Origin: Silvania hatchlandensis
GTDB lineage: Bacteria; Pseudomonadota; Gammaproteobacteria; Enterobacterales; Enterobacteriaceae
NCBI RefSeq assembly: GCF_025564065.1
Contig: NZ_JAMGZK010000043.1
Location: 95,292-159,291, forward strand
Direction of reading: 5' to 3'
DNA length: 64,000 bases
Shown here: positions 47,202 through 57,933 of the stretch, piece by piece
Numbering within the stretch: position 1 is the first letter of the stretch
Layout: every line of letters begins with the position of its first letter
Translations under genes and position numbers: made by a program
Notes under the pieces: generated by a model
What the model saw: the letters and a program-made list of their open reading frames with translations, nothing else
Databases searched by the model: none
What the model was told of the DNA's origin: nothing

Positions 47202-48311
47202 GTGGCGACGTTATCCAGGCTTTTCATTCATCCGGTCAAATCAATGCGTGGAATTGGGCTTTCGCATGCCCTTGCTGACGCCAGCGGTTTTGCCTTTGAT
47301 CGCATTTTTATGGTGACGGAACCTGACGGTACATTCATCACCGCACGCCAGTTTCCTCAGATGGTGCGTTTTATCCCGGTACCGGTTCACGATGGACTGC
47401 ATCTCACGGCGCCGGACGGTTCCAGTATTATCGTCCGCTTCAGCGATTTTGCGCCAGCAGATGCGCCCACCGAAGTGTGGGGGAATCATTTCACCGCCCG
47501 CATTGCGCCCGATGAGATCAACCGCTGGCTCAGCGAATTTTTCTCGCGCCCGGTACAGTTACGCTGGGTCGGGCCTGAACTGACGCGCCGCGTAGAAAAA
47601 TTTGCCGCGGTGCCGCTGTCGTTTGCCGACGGTTTCCCGTTCCTGCTCACCAGCGAAGCCTCGCTGCGCGATCTACAAAACCGCTGCACGGCCAGCGTGC
47701 AAATGGAGCAGTTCCGGCCGAATCTGGTGGTCGCAGGCAGTGCGGCCTGGGAAGAGGACACCTGGAAGGTAATCCGTATCGGCAGTGTGATCTTTGACGT
47801 GGTAAAGCCCTGCAGCCGCTGCATCTTTACCACCGTCAGCCCGGAGAAAGGTCAGAAACACCCTTCAGGGGAGCCGCTGAAAACCCTGCAGTCGTTCCGT
47901 ACCGCGCAGGATAACGGCGATGTCGATTTCGGCCAGAACCTGATCCCCCGCTCCAGCGGTGTGATCCGCGTTGGCGATGAGGTAGAGATTCTCGCGACTG
48001 CACCGGGTCGACTCTACGGCGCCGGTGCCGAAGAAGAAGCAACAGAGGTGGAAGCGCAGCCAGAAACGGCGGTGACCCTCCAGTGGCAGGGGCAAACGCT
48101 TCGCGGGAACAATCAGCAGGTGTTACTGGAACAGCTAGAACAGGCAGGCATTCGCATCCCCTACTCGTGTCGGGCAGGCATTTGCGGATGTTGTCGCATT
48201 ACGCTGGTCGAAGGGGAAGTTACGGCGTTGAAGAAATCGGCAATTGGCGGCGACGGCACCATTCTGTGCTGCAGCTGCATCCCGAAAACCTCGTTACAAC
48301 TGGAAGCCTAA
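47202..48311 (+). CDS. ycbX: YcbX, MOSC-ferredoxin reductase for N-hydroxylated bases
   Basis: A 369-residue protein starting at GTG 47202 ([15 protein letters not shown]). The N-terminal beta-barrel and MOSC domain (about 1-265, with the Moco-binding region [12 protein letters not shown]) are fused to a C-terminal [2Fe-2S] ferredoxin ([11 protein letters not shown]...CCSC). It is molybdenum-dependent and detoxifies 6-hydroxylaminopurine. The 4-base end overlap with zapC is convergent. Confidence 0.95.
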   Translation: MATLSRLFIHPVKSMRGIGLSHALADASGFAFDRIFMVTEPDGTFITARQFPQMVRFIPVPVHDGLHLTAPDGSSIIVRFSDFAPADAPTEVWGNHFTARIAPDEINRWLSEFFSRPVQLRWVGPELTRRVEKFAAVPLSFADGFPFLLTSEASLRDLQNRCTASVQMEQFRPNLVVAGSAAWEEDTWKVIRIGSVIFDVVKPCSRCIFTTVSPEKGQKHPSGEPLKTLQSFRTAQDNGDVDFGQNLIPRSSGVIRVGDEVEILATAPGRLYGAGAEEEATEVEAQPETAVTLQWQGQTLRGNNQQVLLEQLEQAGIRIPYSCRAGICGCCRITLVEGEVTALKKSAIGGDGTILCCSCIPKTSLQLEA

Positions 48312-48850
48312 ACTGCCTGCTCAAGGCTGAAACTGCTGCTTAATAGCTGGGGTTTCAGTCTGTCATTCATCACTTTAATCGGGTCACCCAGCTGCATTGT
48401 ACGCCCGGCGATGGTCACGCCCGGCTGTGCCAACAAGCAGAGCGCGGCGTTATCACCCGGCTCCACCACCAGCAAATTTACCTGCTCGGCGTTCTCGCTC
48501 AGACTGACGCAAGCTGCATCGCCGGTAACCGGTGACCAGCTCATACCGTGGGCAAGAAAGTGCCAGCTTTTTGGCATCTGGGGCTTGAGGAAGCGGATCG
48601 CCACCAGCGCATTGAGCACCAGCTCGGCACGCTGCTCTTTCGACAACTCAAGATCGCGGCACTTCTCTTCAAAGGAGAAATAAAGGGCTGCATCGTCAAC
48701 ACAAAAACCGGTATTGGTAAAGGCATCCGGAGTGAGCATCCGACGCGCAAAACGAGAACGAAATAACATGCCATTGGCTAAATCGAGCATCATACGATCG
48801 TGCTCGTCACAGAAATACCAGCGCCAGTTATCGTCAGGTTTAATTCGCAT
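48308..48850 (-). CDS. zapC: ZapC, FtsZ-ring stabiliser
   Basis: A 180-residue cytosolic protein that bundles FtsZ filaments. Start at [27 protein letters not shown] and length equal E. coli ZapC. ClpXP substrate in E. coli; the C-terminus ends FSLEQAV. Separated by 166 bp from pyrD. Confidence 0.95.
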   Translation of the reverse strand: MRIKPDDNWRWYFCDEHDRMMLDLANGMLFRSRFARRMLTPDAFTNTGFCVDDAALYFSFEEKCRDLELSKEQRAELVLNALVAIRFLKPQMPKSWHFLAHGMSWSPVTGDAACVSLSENAEQVNLLVVEPGDNAALCLLAQPGVTIAGRTMQLGDPIKVMNDRLKPQLLSSSFSLEQAV

Positions 48851-49016
48851 CTGCCTCTCCCATCCTCGCAACATCCTGTTGTAAGAAAGTCCTCATTACC
48901 GCTTCGCTTATTCGACTTCAATAATAAAAGACTACTATGCCTAAATTAGCAACAGTCCCGGAATATAAAACAACCAGAGCCGGAAATAAAGCCCTGGTTG
49001 CTATTAGCGATAAAGA

Positions 49017-50027
49017 TCAGAGATGGTTAACGATTTCTTTGATCAGCGGTGGGCCTTTAAAGATAAAGCCAGAATAGATCTGCACCAACGAGGCACCCGC
49101 CGCCATTTTCTCGCGTGCGGCGATAACCGAGTCAATGCCACCTACGCCAATAATCGGTAGGTGACCATTTAATTCAGCCGACAGACGACGAATAATTTCG
49201 GTACTTTTTAATTGTACTGGTCGACCGCTCAAGCCCCCCATTTCGTCACAATGTTTCATCCCCTGAACCAGAGAACGATCGAGAGTGGTATTGGTCGCAA
49301 TAACCCCATCAATATTATGACGCACTAAACTGTCGGCCACCTGGGCCAACTCTTCTTCAGTGAGATCGGGAGCAATTTTAACGGCCACCGGCACATATTT
49401 ATGGTGCTTCGCCTGGAGTTCATTTTGCTTATTTTTGATGGCGACTAATAAATCGTCGAGCGCTTCACCGTATTGCAGCGAGCGTAAACCCGGAGTATTT
49501 GGCGATGAAATATTAACTGCGATGTACCCGGCATAAGCATAGACTTTTTCCATACAAATCAGATAGTCATCTTTACCCTGCTCGACCGGGGTGTCTTTGT
49601 TTTTGCCGATATTAATACCCAAAATGCCGTCGAAATGCGCTTTCTTCACATTCTCGACCAGATGATCGACGCCGAGGTTATTAAAGCCCATGCGGTTGAT
49701 CAGTCCTTCGGCCTCTACCAGTCGGAACAGGCGCGGCTTGTCGTTACCCGACTGTGGACGCGGTGTCACGGTGCCGATTTCGATGGAGCCAAAGCCCATC
49801 GCGCCAAGCGCATCAATGCACTCGCCGTTTTTATCCAGACCGGCTGCCAGACCCAGTGGGTTTTTAAAGGTTAATCCCATGCAGGTTACCGGTTTGTCCA
49901 TCACCTTCTGGCGCACCAGCGCTTCGAGTGGGGTTCCCGTAATACGGCGTAATTGCTGGAATGTAAATTCATGAGCGCGCTCAGGATCGAGCTGGAAAAG
50001 GGCTTTACGAACGAAGGGGTAGTACAT
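49017..50027 (-). CDS. pyrD: Dihydroorotate dehydrogenase (quinone)
   Basis: A 336-residue class 2 enzyme bound to the inner membrane through its N-terminal helix; it oxidises dihydroorotate to orotate with quinone in pyrimidine synthesis. FMN and substrate residues: [38 protein letters not shown] with the catalytic Ser, IATNTT and GVGGI. Start at MYYPFVRK (50027), as in E. coli. PurR site and a translation-control hairpin lie upstream. Confidence 0.97.
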   Translation of the reverse strand: MYYPFVRKALFQLDPERAHEFTFQQLRRITGTPLEALVRQKVMDKPVTCMGLTFKNPLGLAAGLDKNGECIDALGAMGFGSIEIGTVTPRPQSGNDKPRLFRLVEAEGLINRMGFNNLGVDHLVENVKKAHFDGILGINIGKNKDTPVEQGKDDYLICMEKVYAYAGYIAVNISSPNTPGLRSLQYGEALDDLLVAIKNKQNELQAKHHKYVPVAVKIAPDLTEEELAQVADSLVRHNIDGVIATNTTLDRSLVQGMKHCDEMGGLSGRPVQLKSTEIIRRLSAELNGHLPIIGVGGIDSVIAAREKMAAGASLVQIYSGFIFKGPPLIKEIVNHL

Positions 50028-50040
50028 GAACTCTCCTGGA

Positions 50041-50139
50041 TTCCCGGTGTGCAAACCGGGGGCGAATTATCAGCGATCGCAGCCGGAAAGGGAATTGACC
50101 TGAGGCAAAAAAAACGTCTCTCAACGCAATCGTTTCCTT
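50041..50139 (-). promoter_or_regulatory. pyrD leader hairpin and PurR operator
   Basis: CCCGGTTTGCACACCGGG (50060-50043) makes a hairpin next to the AGGAG ribosome binding site; in E. coli this hairpin forms only in transcripts started at C when pyrimidines are plentiful and blocks pyrD translation. Further up, AAGGAAACGATTGCGT (50139-50124) fits the PurR operator consensus. Confidence 0.75.
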
Positions 50140-50275
50140 TTTTCCCCCGCGTTATTCGTTTTTTAGCATTTGTCTTGCAGATAAATCATTTAGCGGAATA
50201 AGCCGCCAGTGACACACTGCCTGTAAATGTTATCAATGTTAGATAAAAGCAAACAATTCGTTATAAGGAGCAGCT

Positions 50276-50851
50276 ATGCGCATCATCACTCTGGCCGGAA
50301 GTCCGCGATTTCCCTCACGCTCCAGCGCCTTGCTGGAATATGCCCGTGAACAACTCACGTCGCTGGATGTGGAGGTGTGCCACTGGAATCTGCACAACTT
50401 TGAGCCGGAAGATTTACTCTACGCCCGCTTCGAGAGCCCGGCGCTTAAAGCGCTTAATGAGCAACTTAAAGACGCTGACGGGCTGATTGTGGCGACCCCG
50501 GTCTATAAAGCTTCGTTTACCGGCGCGCTGAAAACCCTGCTCGACCTGCTGCCGGAGCGCGCGCTGGAGGGCAAAGTGGTGCTGCCGCTGGCGACAGGCG
50601 GCACCGTGGCCCATTTACTGGCGGTGGATTATGCCCTGAAGCCGGTTCTGAGCGCACTCAAAGCGCAGGAGATCCTGCACGGCGTGTTTGCCGATGACTC
50701 GCAGGTGCTCGACTATCAGCACAAGCCACACTTTACCCCAAACCTGCAAACCCGTCTCGACAGCGCGCTGGAGACCTTCTGGCAGGCGCTGCACCGCCGT
50801 GACGTGCAGGTTCCCGCCTTTGGTCATCTGAAAGGAGTCGCCCATGTTTAA
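50276..50851 (+). CDS. ssuE: SsuE, NADPH-dependent FMN reductase
   Basis: A 191-residue flavodoxin-like flavin reductase that supplies FMNH2 to Ssu[21 protein letters not shown] (FMN phosphate loop), [21 protein letters not shown] and LPLATGG are family marks. AAGGAG upstream. First gene of ssuEADCB; overlaps ssuA by 8 bases. Expected to be induced by Cbl under sulfate starvation. Confidence 0.96.
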   Translation: MRIITLAGSPRFPSRSSALLEYAREQLTSLDVEVCHWNLHNFEPEDLLYARFESPALKALNEQLKDADGLIVATPVYKASFTGALKTLLDLLPERALEGKVVLPLATGGTVAHLLAVDYALKPVLSALKAQEILHGVFADDSQVLDYQHKPHFTPNLQTRLDSALETFWQALHRRDVQVPAFGHLKGVAHV

Positions 50852-51806
50852 ATCCCTTGCCCGTTTAAGCCTGGCGGGCCTTGTGGCACTCTCTGGCCTG
50901 GCGCACGCCGCAGAGCCCACGCCCGAGAGTCTGCGCATTGGCTATCAGAAAGGCAGCGTCAGCATGGTGCTGGCCAAAAGCCATCAGCTGCTGGAAAAAC
51001 GCTACCCGGACACCAAATTCTCGTGGATTGAGTTTCCGGCAGGCCCGCAGATGCTGGAGGCACTGAACGTCGGCAGTATTGATCTGGGCAGCACCGGCGA
51101 TATCCCGCCCATCTTCGCCCAGGCCGCTGGCGCAGATCTGCTGTACGTAGGCGCTGAACCGCCCAAGCCTAAAGCCGAAGTGATTCTGGTGGCCGAAGAT
51201 AGCCCGATCAAAACCGTAGCCGATCTGAAAGGCCGTAAAATTGCCTTCCAGAAAGGCTCCAGCGCGCACAATCTGATTCTGCGTGCACTCCAGCAGGCGG
51301 GCCTGACCTTCAAGGATATTCAACCGGTTTACCTCTCCCCGGCCGATGCCCGCGCGGCCTTCCAGCAACATAACGTGGACGCCTGGGCCATCTGGGACCC
51401 CTACTACTCTGCGGCCCTGCTGCAGGGCGGCGTAAAAGTACTGAAAGACGGTGAAGATCTGAAAAAGACCGGTTCCTTCTATCTGGCTGCACGTCCTTAC
51501 GCAGAAAAGAACGGTGAATTTGTGCAGGGGGTGCTGAACCTCTTTACCGAGGCCGACGCCCTCACCCAGAGCCAGCGTCCGGCCAGTATCACCCTGCTGG
51601 CGAAAACCCTCGGTCTGCCGGAGCCGGTCATCGCCAGCTATCTCGACCACCGCCCACCGGGCGTTATTAAACCGGTTGATGCCCATACCGCGGCCCTGCA
51701 ACAGGAGACCGCTGATCTGTTCTACGCCAATCGCCTGGTGCCGAAAAAAATCGATATCCGCGACCGTATCTGGCACCCCACTGCGCCACAAGGAGATAAG
51801 TCATGA
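50844..51806 (+). CDS. ssuA: SsuA, aliphatic sulfonate-binding protein
   Basis: A 320-residue periplasmic substrate-binding protein with signal peptide ending LSGLAHA, then [48 protein letters not shown] and [17 protein letters not shown]. It captures alkanesulfonates for SsuBC. Stop overlaps the ssuD start (ATGA). Confidence 0.96.
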   Translation: MFKSLARLSLAGLVALSGLAHAAEPTPESLRIGYQKGSVSMVLAKSHQLLEKRYPDTKFSWIEFPAGPQMLEALNVGSIDLGSTGDIPPIFAQAAGADLLYVGAEPPKPKAEVILVAEDSPIKTVADLKGRKIAFQKGSSAHNLILRALQQAGLTFKDIQPVYLSPADARAAFQQHNVDAWAIWDPYYSAALLQGGVKVLKDGEDLKKTGSFYLAARPYAEKNGEFVQGVLNLFTEADALTQSQRPASITLLAKTLGLPEPVIASYLDHRPPGVIKPVDAHTAALQQETADLFYANRLVPKKIDIRDRIWHPTAPQGDKS

Positions 51807-52948
51807 GTCTGAATCTGTTCTGGTTTTTACCGACCCACGGTGATGGACATTATCTTGGCACCGAAACGGGTGCCCGCCCGGTCGACCATGCTTATCTGCA
51901 GCAGATTGCCCAGGCAGCAGACCGGATTGGCTTTACCGGGGTGCTGATCCCTACCGGCCGCTCCTGCGAAGACGCCTGGCTGGTGGCGGCGTCGTTGATC
52001 CCGGTGACCCAGCGTCTGAAGTTCCTTGTGGCCCTGCGCCCGAGCGTCACCTCCCCGACGGTGGCCGCGCGTCAGGCCGCCACCCTCGACCGCCTGTCGA
52101 ACGGACGCGCCCTGTTTAACCTGGTGACCGGCAGCGATCCCCAGGAGCTGGCGGGCGACGGCGTCTTTTTAGATCATACCGAGCGCTACGAAGCTTCTGC
52201 TGAATTCACCCACGTCTGGCGTCGTCTGCTGGAAGGGGAGAACGTCACCTTCGAGGGCAAACATGTTCACGTTCGCGACGCGAAGCTGTTCTTCCCGCCG
52301 ATCCAGCAGCCGCGTCCCCCGCTCTACTTTGGCGGATCGTCGGATGTTGCGCAGGATCTGGCTGCTGAACAGGTCGATCTGTATCTCACCTGGGGCGAAC
52401 CGCCTGAGCTGGTGAAAGAGAAAATCGAGCAGGTACGCGCCAAAGCGGCAGCGCATGGCCGTAAAGTCCGATTTGGGATCCGCCTGCACGTGATTGTGCG
52501 CGAAACCAACGCAGAGGCGTGGCAGGCCGCTGACCGCCTGATTTCCCATCTGGACGATGCAACCATTGCGAAAGCGCAGGCCGCCTTTGCCAGAACCGAT
52601 TCCGTCGGCCAGCAGCGGATGGCGTCACTCCATAACGGTAAACGCGAGAACCTGGAGATCAGCCCAAACCTGTGGGCTGGCGTCGGCCTGGTGCGCGGTG
52701 GCGCGGGCACCGCCTTAGTGGGTGATGGCCCCACCGTAGCGGCGCGAATTAACGAATATGCAGAGCTCGGGATCGACAGCTTTATTCTTTCCGGTTATCC
52801 GCATCTCGAAGAGGCGTACAAGGTCGGCGAACTTCTGTTCCCGCATCTTGACGTGACGATCCCAGAGATCCCTCAGCCGCAGCCGCTCCAGCTTCAGGGC
52901 GAGGCAGTGGCTAACGATTTTATCCAGCGCAAAGTCGCGCAGAGCTAA
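51803..52948 (+). CDS. ssuD: SsuD, FMNH2-dependent alkanesulfonate monooxygenase
   Basis: A 381-residue luciferase-like TIM barrel that splits alkanesulfonates into aldehyde and sulfite. [31 protein letters not shown] at the start and [29 protein letters not shown] carry the substrate and flavin-site residues. Length and sequence match E. coli SsuD closely. Confidence 0.97.
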   Translation: MSLNLFWFLPTHGDGHYLGTETGARPVDHAYLQQIAQAADRIGFTGVLIPTGRSCEDAWLVAASLIPVTQRLKFLVALRPSVTSPTVAARQAATLDRLSNGRALFNLVTGSDPQELAGDGVFLDHTERYEASAEFTHVWRRLLEGENVTFEGKHVHVRDAKLFFPPIQQPRPPLYFGGSSDVAQDLAAEQVDLYLTWGEPPELVKEKIEQVRAKAAAHGRKVRFGIRLHVIVRETNAEAWQAADRLISHLDDATIAKAQAAFARTDSVGQQRMASLHNGKRENLEISPNLWAGVGLVRGGAGTALVGDGPTVAARINEYAELGIDSFILSGYPHLEEAYKVGELLFPHLDVTIPEIPQPQPLQLQGEAVANDFIQRKVAQS

Positions 52949-52957
52949 GGAGGACGC

Positions 52958-53749
52958 ATGGCTAAACCTGCCCAAAAATGGCTACTGCGCATCGCGCCCT
53001 GGCTACTCCCTGCGGGTATCGTCGTTATCTGGCAGCTGGCATCGTCGGTGGGTTGGTTATCGAGCCGCATTCTACCTTCCCCGGAAGGCGTAGTGGAGGC
53101 ATTCTGGACGCTGAGTTCCAGCGGTGAGCTGTGGCAGCATCTGGCGATCAGCTCCTGGCGCGCGGCCATCGGATTCTCTATCGGTGGGTCGATCGGTCTG
53201 ACGCTGGGGTTAATCAGCGGCCTGTCGCGCTGGGGCGAACGGCTGCTGGATACCTCGATTCAGATGCTGCGTAACGTGCCGCATCTGGCGCTGATCCCGC
53301 TGGTAATCCTGTGGTTCGGCATCGATGAAACCGCCAAGATATTCCTTGTGGTGCTGGGCACGCTGTTCCCGGTCTATATCAACACCTGGCACGGCATCCG
53401 TAATATCGACCGTGGGCTGGTGGAGATGGCGCGCAGCTACGGTTTATCCGGTTTCTCGCTGTTCCTGCACGTTATTTTACCCGGTGCCCTGCCCTCGATT
53501 ATGGTCGGAGTACGGTTCGCCCTCGGGCTGATGTGGCTGACGCTGATCGTGGCAGAAACTATCTCGGCGAACTCCGGTATCGGCTACCTGGCGATGAACG
53601 CCCGCGAATTCCTGCAAACGGACGTGGTGGTGGTCGCCATTATTCTTTACGCCCTGCTGGGCAAGCTGGCAGACGTCAGCGCCCAGTGGATCGAACGCAG
53701 CTGGCTGCGCTGGAATCCGGCCTATTCGAAGAAGGAGGAACACGCATGA
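52958..53749 (+). CDS. ssuC: SsuC, sulfonate ABC transporter permease
   Basis: A 263-residue permease with six membrane helices; the ATPase-contact EAA loop reads [38 protein letters not shown] lies before the ATG. Overlaps ssuB by 4 bases. Confidence 0.96.
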   Translation: MAKPAQKWLLRIAPWLLPAGIVVIWQLASSVGWLSSRILPSPEGVVEAFWTLSSSGELWQHLAISSWRAAIGFSIGGSIGLTLGLISGLSRWGERLLDTSIQMLRNVPHLALIPLVILWFGIDETAKIFLVVLGTLFPVYINTWHGIRNIDRGLVEMARSYGLSGFSLFLHVILPGALPSIMVGVRFALGLMWLTLIVAETISANSGIGYLAMNAREFLQTDVVVVAIILYALLGKLADVSAQWIERSWLRWNPAYSKKEEHA

Positions 53750-54516
53750 ATACTGCCCGCTTAAATCAGGGGACGCCGCTGTTGCTCAATGGCGTCACTA
53801 AGCGCTACGGCGACAACACCATTCTTAACGAACTGGAACTGCACATTCCCGCCGGTCAATTCGTGGCGGTGGTGGGCCGCAGCGGGGGTGGTAAAAGCAC
53901 CCTGCTGCGCCTGCTGGCCGGGCTGGAGGCACCAAACGCCGGTGAGCTGCTGGCCGGAAATACCCCGCTGGCGGAGATCCAGGACGATACCCGAATGATG
54001 TTCCAGGACGCGCGGCTGCTGCCGTGGAAAACGGTAATTGATAACGTCGGTCTGGGGCTGAAAGGCAACTGGAAAGCTCAGGCGTTACAGGCGCTGGCCA
54101 CCGTCGGGCTGGACAATCGCGCGGATGAATGGCCTGCCGCCCTTTCCGGCGGGCAAAAACAGCGCGTGGCGCTGGCCAGGGCCCTGATCCATCGTCCGGG
54201 GTTGCTGCTGCTGGATGAGCCGCTGGGCGCGCTGGATGCGCTGACGCGGATCGAGATGCAGGATCTGATCGTCTCGTTATGGCAGGAGCACGGCTTTACG
54301 GTGCTGCTGGTGACTCACGATGTGAGCGAAGCCGTGGCTATGGCGGACCGGGTGCTGCTGATTGAGGAGGGCAAAATTGGGCTGGATCTGACTGTTGACC
54401 TTCCACGTCCTCGTCGGGTGGGTTCGGCGCGGCTGGCGGAGATGGAAGCCGAGGTTTTGGATCGGGTGATGAGGCGTGGAGTGACGGAGCGGCATTTCGC
54501 GACGGCTAATGCCTGA
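53746..54516 (+). CDS. ssuB: SsuB, sulfonate ABC transporter ATPase
   Basis: A 256-residue ATPase starting at MNTARLNQG (ATGA overlap with ssuC, GGAGG upstream); a longer in-frame version inside ssuC is rejected. Walker [16 protein letters not shown]-loop [11 protein letters not shown], signature [15 protein letters not shown], Walker [14 protein letters not shown]-loop THD. Confidence 0.96.
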   Translation: MNTARLNQGTPLLLNGVTKRYGDNTILNELELHIPAGQFVAVVGRSGGGKSTLLRLLAGLEAPNAGELLAGNTPLAEIQDDTRMMFQDARLLPWKTVIDNVGLGLKGNWKAQALQALATVGLDNRADEWPAALSGGQKQRVALARALIHRPGLLLLDEPLGALDALTRIEMQDLIVSLWQEHGFTVLLVTHDVSEAVAMADRVLLIEEGKIGLDLTVDLPRPRRVGSARLAEMEAEVLDRVMRRGVTERHFATANA

Positions 54517-54518
54517 TG

Positions 54519-54617
54519 CCCTCACCCTGGCCCTCTCCCACAGGGCTGAGGGATCCCCACAAAAAAATTGGCACGGTCGGCCCCCTCTCCATTCAGGGAG
54601 AGGGTTGGGGTGAGGGG
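54519..54617. repeat. Intergenic palindromic repeat after ssuB
   Basis: CCCTCACCCTGGCCCTCTCCC (54519-54539) is nearly the reverse complement of GGGAGAGGGTTGGGGTGAGGG (54596-54617), with smaller internal palindromes (CCCACAGGGCTGAGGG and CCCTCTCCATTCAGGGAGAGGG). This CCCTCACCC/GGGTGAGGG arrangement is a common REP-type extragenic repeat in Enterobacter-like genomes. It begins two bases after the ssuB stop and probably ends or stabilises the ssu transcript. Confidence 0.75.
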
Positions 54618-54656
54618 GGGCATGCGGCTACGGTGATGGTTCCGTTCACTTTAAGT

Positions 54657-54905
54657 TCTGTGCTTCTCTGCCAGTCGCGTCACCCGTGAACGTGCCAGGG
54701 CGGCTCAATCGCCACCGCCCTGGCTACCCGGGCTCCCGGCAAGAAAATCGTCGCTACGCGATACCCTCAGCTTATTCCTTCCGGCTTCAGGTCGGGCGCG
54801 ATCCTACATCCATGTAGGTCACGCCCTCTCGGCGCATCCATGCGCCTCGCCCCGGCCTGCAGGAAACGCTTCGGCGATTTTCAGCCGGACCAGGGTATCG
54901 CTGTA
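54657..54905. repeat. Structured intergenic element of unknown kind, about 250 bp
   Basis: No good coding frame. Outer arms GCGATACCCT (54758-54767) and AGGGTATCGC (54892-54901) pair, as do AAAATCG (54736) and CGATTTT (54875). Inside lie two perfect hairpins with the same CATCCATG core: CCTACATCCATGTAGG (54803-54818) and GGCGCATCCATGCGCC (54831-54846). The left part has GCCAGGGCGG/CCGCCCTGGC. The nested symmetry suggests a non-autonomous mobile repeat or a structured RNA. Confidence 0.55.
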
Positions 54906-54993
54906 AGTGATTTATTCTCTTGTCATTATTCCGTTGCTTTAAGATTAAAAATTACTGGGGATTGGTCAGCCCACAGGAGAGGGTACAACCATT

Positions 54994-55019
54994 AAAAAAG
55001 GCAACTTGCGTTGCCTTTT
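54994..55019 (-). terminator. pepN terminator
   Basis: AAAAGGCAA and TTGCCTTTT form a 9-bp stem with U-runs in both directions, 31 bases after the pepN stop. The remaining gap sequence (54906-54993) shows nothing else. Confidence 0.9.
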
Positions 55020-55049
55020 CGCTTTTACCTTGTCACGGGGCGTTGTTTA

Positions 55050-57662
55050 TCAGGCCAGCGCCTTAGTGATCTTCTCGTACAGATCCCCGGACAGATTATC
55101 CAGCCCTTTCAATTGTTCCAGCGCCGCACGCATCTTCGCCTGACGTTTTGCATCATAGCGTTTCAGGCGGATCAGCGGCTCAATCAGACGTGACGCCACC
55201 TGCGGGTTACGGCTGTTCAGTTCCGTCAGCATCTCCACCATAAACTGGTAGCCGCTGCCGTCTTCCGCATGGAAGGCAGCCGGGTTGCTGCTGGCAAAGG
55301 CACCAATCAGCGAACGCACGCGGTTCGGGTTGCTCAGGGTGAAAGAGCGGTGCTCAAGCAGGCTGCGCACTTTGTTCACCACACCTGCCTCTGGGCTGGT
55401 GGACTGCAGAATAAACCACTTGTCCATTACCAGACCGTCCTGATGCCATTTGTCGTCATACGCCTGCATCAGCGCATCGCGGCATGGCAGTTCCGCCGCC
55501 ACGCTCGCCGCCAGGGCCGCCAATGCATCGGTCATGTTGTCCGCGCTGTGGTACTGCTTGCTCACCAGATCGTTTGCGAGTTCTGTTTCGCCAAACGCCA
55601 GATAGCGCAGGCAGGTGTTACGCAGCGCACGCTTACCAATATCAGCATGCTCAACGCGGTACTCATCCAGCTTGTTATGGTGGTAAAGCGCCAGGAACTC
55701 ATCCGCCAGCTCAGTCGCCAGGGTACGGGTCAGGGCTTCGCGCACCGTGGTAATGGCAATTGGATCGATGATATCGAACAACTCGGCGATTTCAGTCGCC
55801 GACGGCAGGGTGAGGATCTCCGCGGCCAGTGCCGGGTCGATCTTCTCGTCCAGCAGAATGGCGCGGAAAGCGTCGGCAACGTGAGCCGGCAGCGACAGCG
55901 GCTGGCCCTGCTGGTGACGCGCGACGTTCAGCTTGATGTAGGTCGCCAGCAGGCTCTGGGCGGCATCCCAACGCGAGAAGTCGTTACGCGCGTGACGCAT
56001 CAGGAAGGTCAGCTGCTGGTCGCTCCACTTGTACTCCAGCTTAACCGGCGCAGAGAATTCGCACAGCAGCGCAGGCACCGGCTGGAAGTAGACGTTATCA
56101 AAGACAAAGGTCTGCTCAGACTGGGTCACGTTGAGGACGTTATGCACCGGATGACCGTCTTTTTTCAGCGGGATAACCTGGCCTTCGTTGTCGTACAGTT
56201 CAATCGCAAACGGGATGTGCAGCGGGTGCTTCTCTTCCTGCTCGGCAGTCGGCGGCGTCCGCTGGCTAATGGTCAGGGTATACAGTTCGGTTTCCGGGTT
56301 GTAGTCATCCTTCACGGTGACAACTGGCGTACCCGCCTGGCTGTACCAGCGGCGGAAGTGCGACAGATCCACATTGGAGGCGTCTTCCATCGCCTGCACA
56401 AAGTCATCGCAGGTAGCTGCACTGCCGTCATGACGCTCGAAGTAGAGCTGCATCCCTTTCTGGAAGTTCTCTTCACCCAGCAGGGTGTGGATCATACGAA
56501 TAATTTCGGAACCTTTCTCATACACCGTCAGGGTGTAGAAGTTGTTCATTTCAATAACTTTATCCGGACGGATCGGGTGCGCCATCGGGCTGGCGTCTTC
56601 GGCAAACTGTAACCCACGCATGGTGCGCACGTTGCTGATGCGGTTAACCGCACGTGAACCCAGATCGGAGCTGAACTCCTGATCGCGGAACACGGTTAAG
56701 CCCTCTTTCAGGCTCAGCTGGAACCAGTCGCGGCAGGTCACGCGGTTGCCGGTCCAGTTGTGGAAATACTCGTGGCCGATCACCCGCTCGATGTCGAGGT
56801 AGTCTTTATCGGTGGCGGTGTCGGTACGCGCCAGCACGTATTTGGAGTTAAAGACGTTGAGGCCTTTGTTCTCCATCGCGCCCATATTAAAGAAGTCGAC
56901 GGCGACGATCATATAGATGTCGAGATCGTATTCGAGGCCGAAGCGCTCTTCGTCCCACTTCATGGAGTTGATAAGCGAGGTCATCGCCCACGGGGCACGA
57001 TCGAGGTTGCCGCGATCGACAAACAGCTCCAGCGCCACGTCGCGACCGGAACGGGTCGTGAAGGTGTCGCGCAGGACGTCAAAATCACCCGCCACCAGCG
57101 CAAACAGGTAGCACGGTTTCGGGAACGGATCCTGCCATTGCACCCAGTGGCGTCCATTCTCCAGCTCACCCTGCCCGACGCGGTTGCCGTTGGAGAGCAG
57201 GAACGGGTATTTGGTTTTATCAGCGATAATTTTGGTGGTAAAGCGCGCCAGAACGTCCGGGCGATCCAGATACCAGGTGATATGGCGGAAGCCTTCAGCT
57301 TCGCACTGGGTACACAGCGCCTCACCTGACTGGTACAACCCTTCCAGCGCGGTATTGGCCGCCGGGCTGATTTCGTTAACGATGCGCAATGTGAAGCGCT
57401 CTGGCAGGTTATCCAGTACCAGCTGGTTATCTTCTTCTTTATAGTCAGTCCAGGCCTGGTCGTTCACCTGCACTGAAATCAACGTCAGATCTTCGCCATT
57501 CAGGCGCAGCGGAACCGCGGTGGCGTTATGGCGCGTCACCTGGCTGACCGCCGTGACAACGGTTTTAGTGGCATCCAGGTCAAAAGTCAGATCGATATCG
57601 CTAATCAGGTAATCCGGCGCACGGTAATCGTGGCGGTATTTGGCTTGAGGCTGTTGTGTCAT
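55050..57662 (-). CDS. pepN: Aminopeptidase N
   Basis: An 870-residue M1 zinc metallopeptidase of the cytosol, the main broad-specificity aminopeptidase. Motifs: GAMEN (substrate amino-terminus anchor), HEYFHNWTGNRVTCRDWFQLSLKEGLTVFRD (HExxH-18-E zinc site), then the catalytic Tyr region, followed by the DUF3458 and long C-terminal helical domains. Length equals E. coli PepN. Divergent from pncB. Confidence 0.97.
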   Translation of the reverse strand: MTQQPQAKYRHDYRAPDYLISDIDLTFDLDATKTVVTAVSQVTRHNATAVPLRLNGEDLTLISVQVNDQAWTDYKEEDNQLVLDNLPERFTLRIVNEISPAANTALEGLYQSGEALCTQCEAEGFRHITWYLDRPDVLARFTTKIIADKTKYPFLLSNGNRVGQGELENGRHWVQWQDPFPKPCYLFALVAGDFDVLRDTFTTRSGRDVALELFVDRGNLDRAPWAMTSLINSMKWDEERFGLEYDLDIYMIVAVDFFNMGAMENKGLNVFNSKYVLARTDTATDKDYLDIERVIGHEYFHNWTGNRVTCRDWFQLSLKEGLTVFRDQEFSSDLGSRAVNRISNVRTMRGLQFAEDASPMAHPIRPDKVIEMNNFYTLTVYEKGSEIIRMIHTLLGEENFQKGMQLYFERHDGSAATCDDFVQAMEDASNVDLSHFRRWYSQAGTPVVTVKDDYNPETELYTLTISQRTPPTAEQEEKHPLHIPFAIELYDNEGQVIPLKKDGHPVHNVLNVTQSEQTFVFDNVYFQPVPALLCEFSAPVKLEYKWSDQQLTFLMRHARNDFSRWDAAQSLLATYIKLNVARHQQGQPLSLPAHVADAFRAILLDEKIDPALAAEILTLPSATEIAELFDIIDPIAITTVREALTRTLATELADEFLALYHHNKLDEYRVEHADIGKRALRNTCLRYLAFGETELANDLVSKQYHSADNMTDALAALAASVAAELPCRDALMQAYDDKWHQDGLVMDKWFILQSTSPEAGVVNKVRSLLEHRSFTLSNPNRVRSLIGAFASSNPAAFHAEDGSGYQFMVEMLTELNSRNPQVASRLIEPLIRLKRYDAKRQAKMRAALEQLKGLDNLSGDLYEKITKALA

Positions 57663-57886
57663 AGAAAACCTTTTGCATCGTTTGTCGAATGTCGAATAGC
57701 AAACCAGTCTATTCCTGTTGTGTAGATCGCGCTACGCAGAATGTTCATCTTTTCAGGCACAAACGCCCTATTTGCTACATTTATATAACATGCGGCACAA
57801 ATTGCCCTCGACCCTCCCCCAGGCTTGTGGTGTGATCGGGGTTCAATAAATCGCTAAACAAGGTATACTCCAGCGGTTTCAATAGT

Positions 57887-57904
57887 TGTTTATTGTACTA
57901 AACG
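57887..57904 (+). promoter_or_regulatory. NadR box of pncB
   Basis: TGTTTATTGTACTAAACG fits the NadR operator TGTTTA-N6-TAAACA with one mismatch, 30 bases before the pncB ATG and just after a possible -10 (TATACT at 57864). NAD-dependent repression is expected. Confidence 0.85.
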
Positions 57905-57933
57905 CTTCCGTGAGAGGATGCTACTGCGGCCTT

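Noticed and set aside
50865..51791. 308-codon minus-strand open frame
   Set aside because: Antisense shadow of ssuA inside the ssuEADCB operon.
55269..56612. 447-codon plus-strand open frame
   Set aside because: Fully antisense to pepN; high GC at codon positions of the real gene opens the opposite frame. No start signal or family match.
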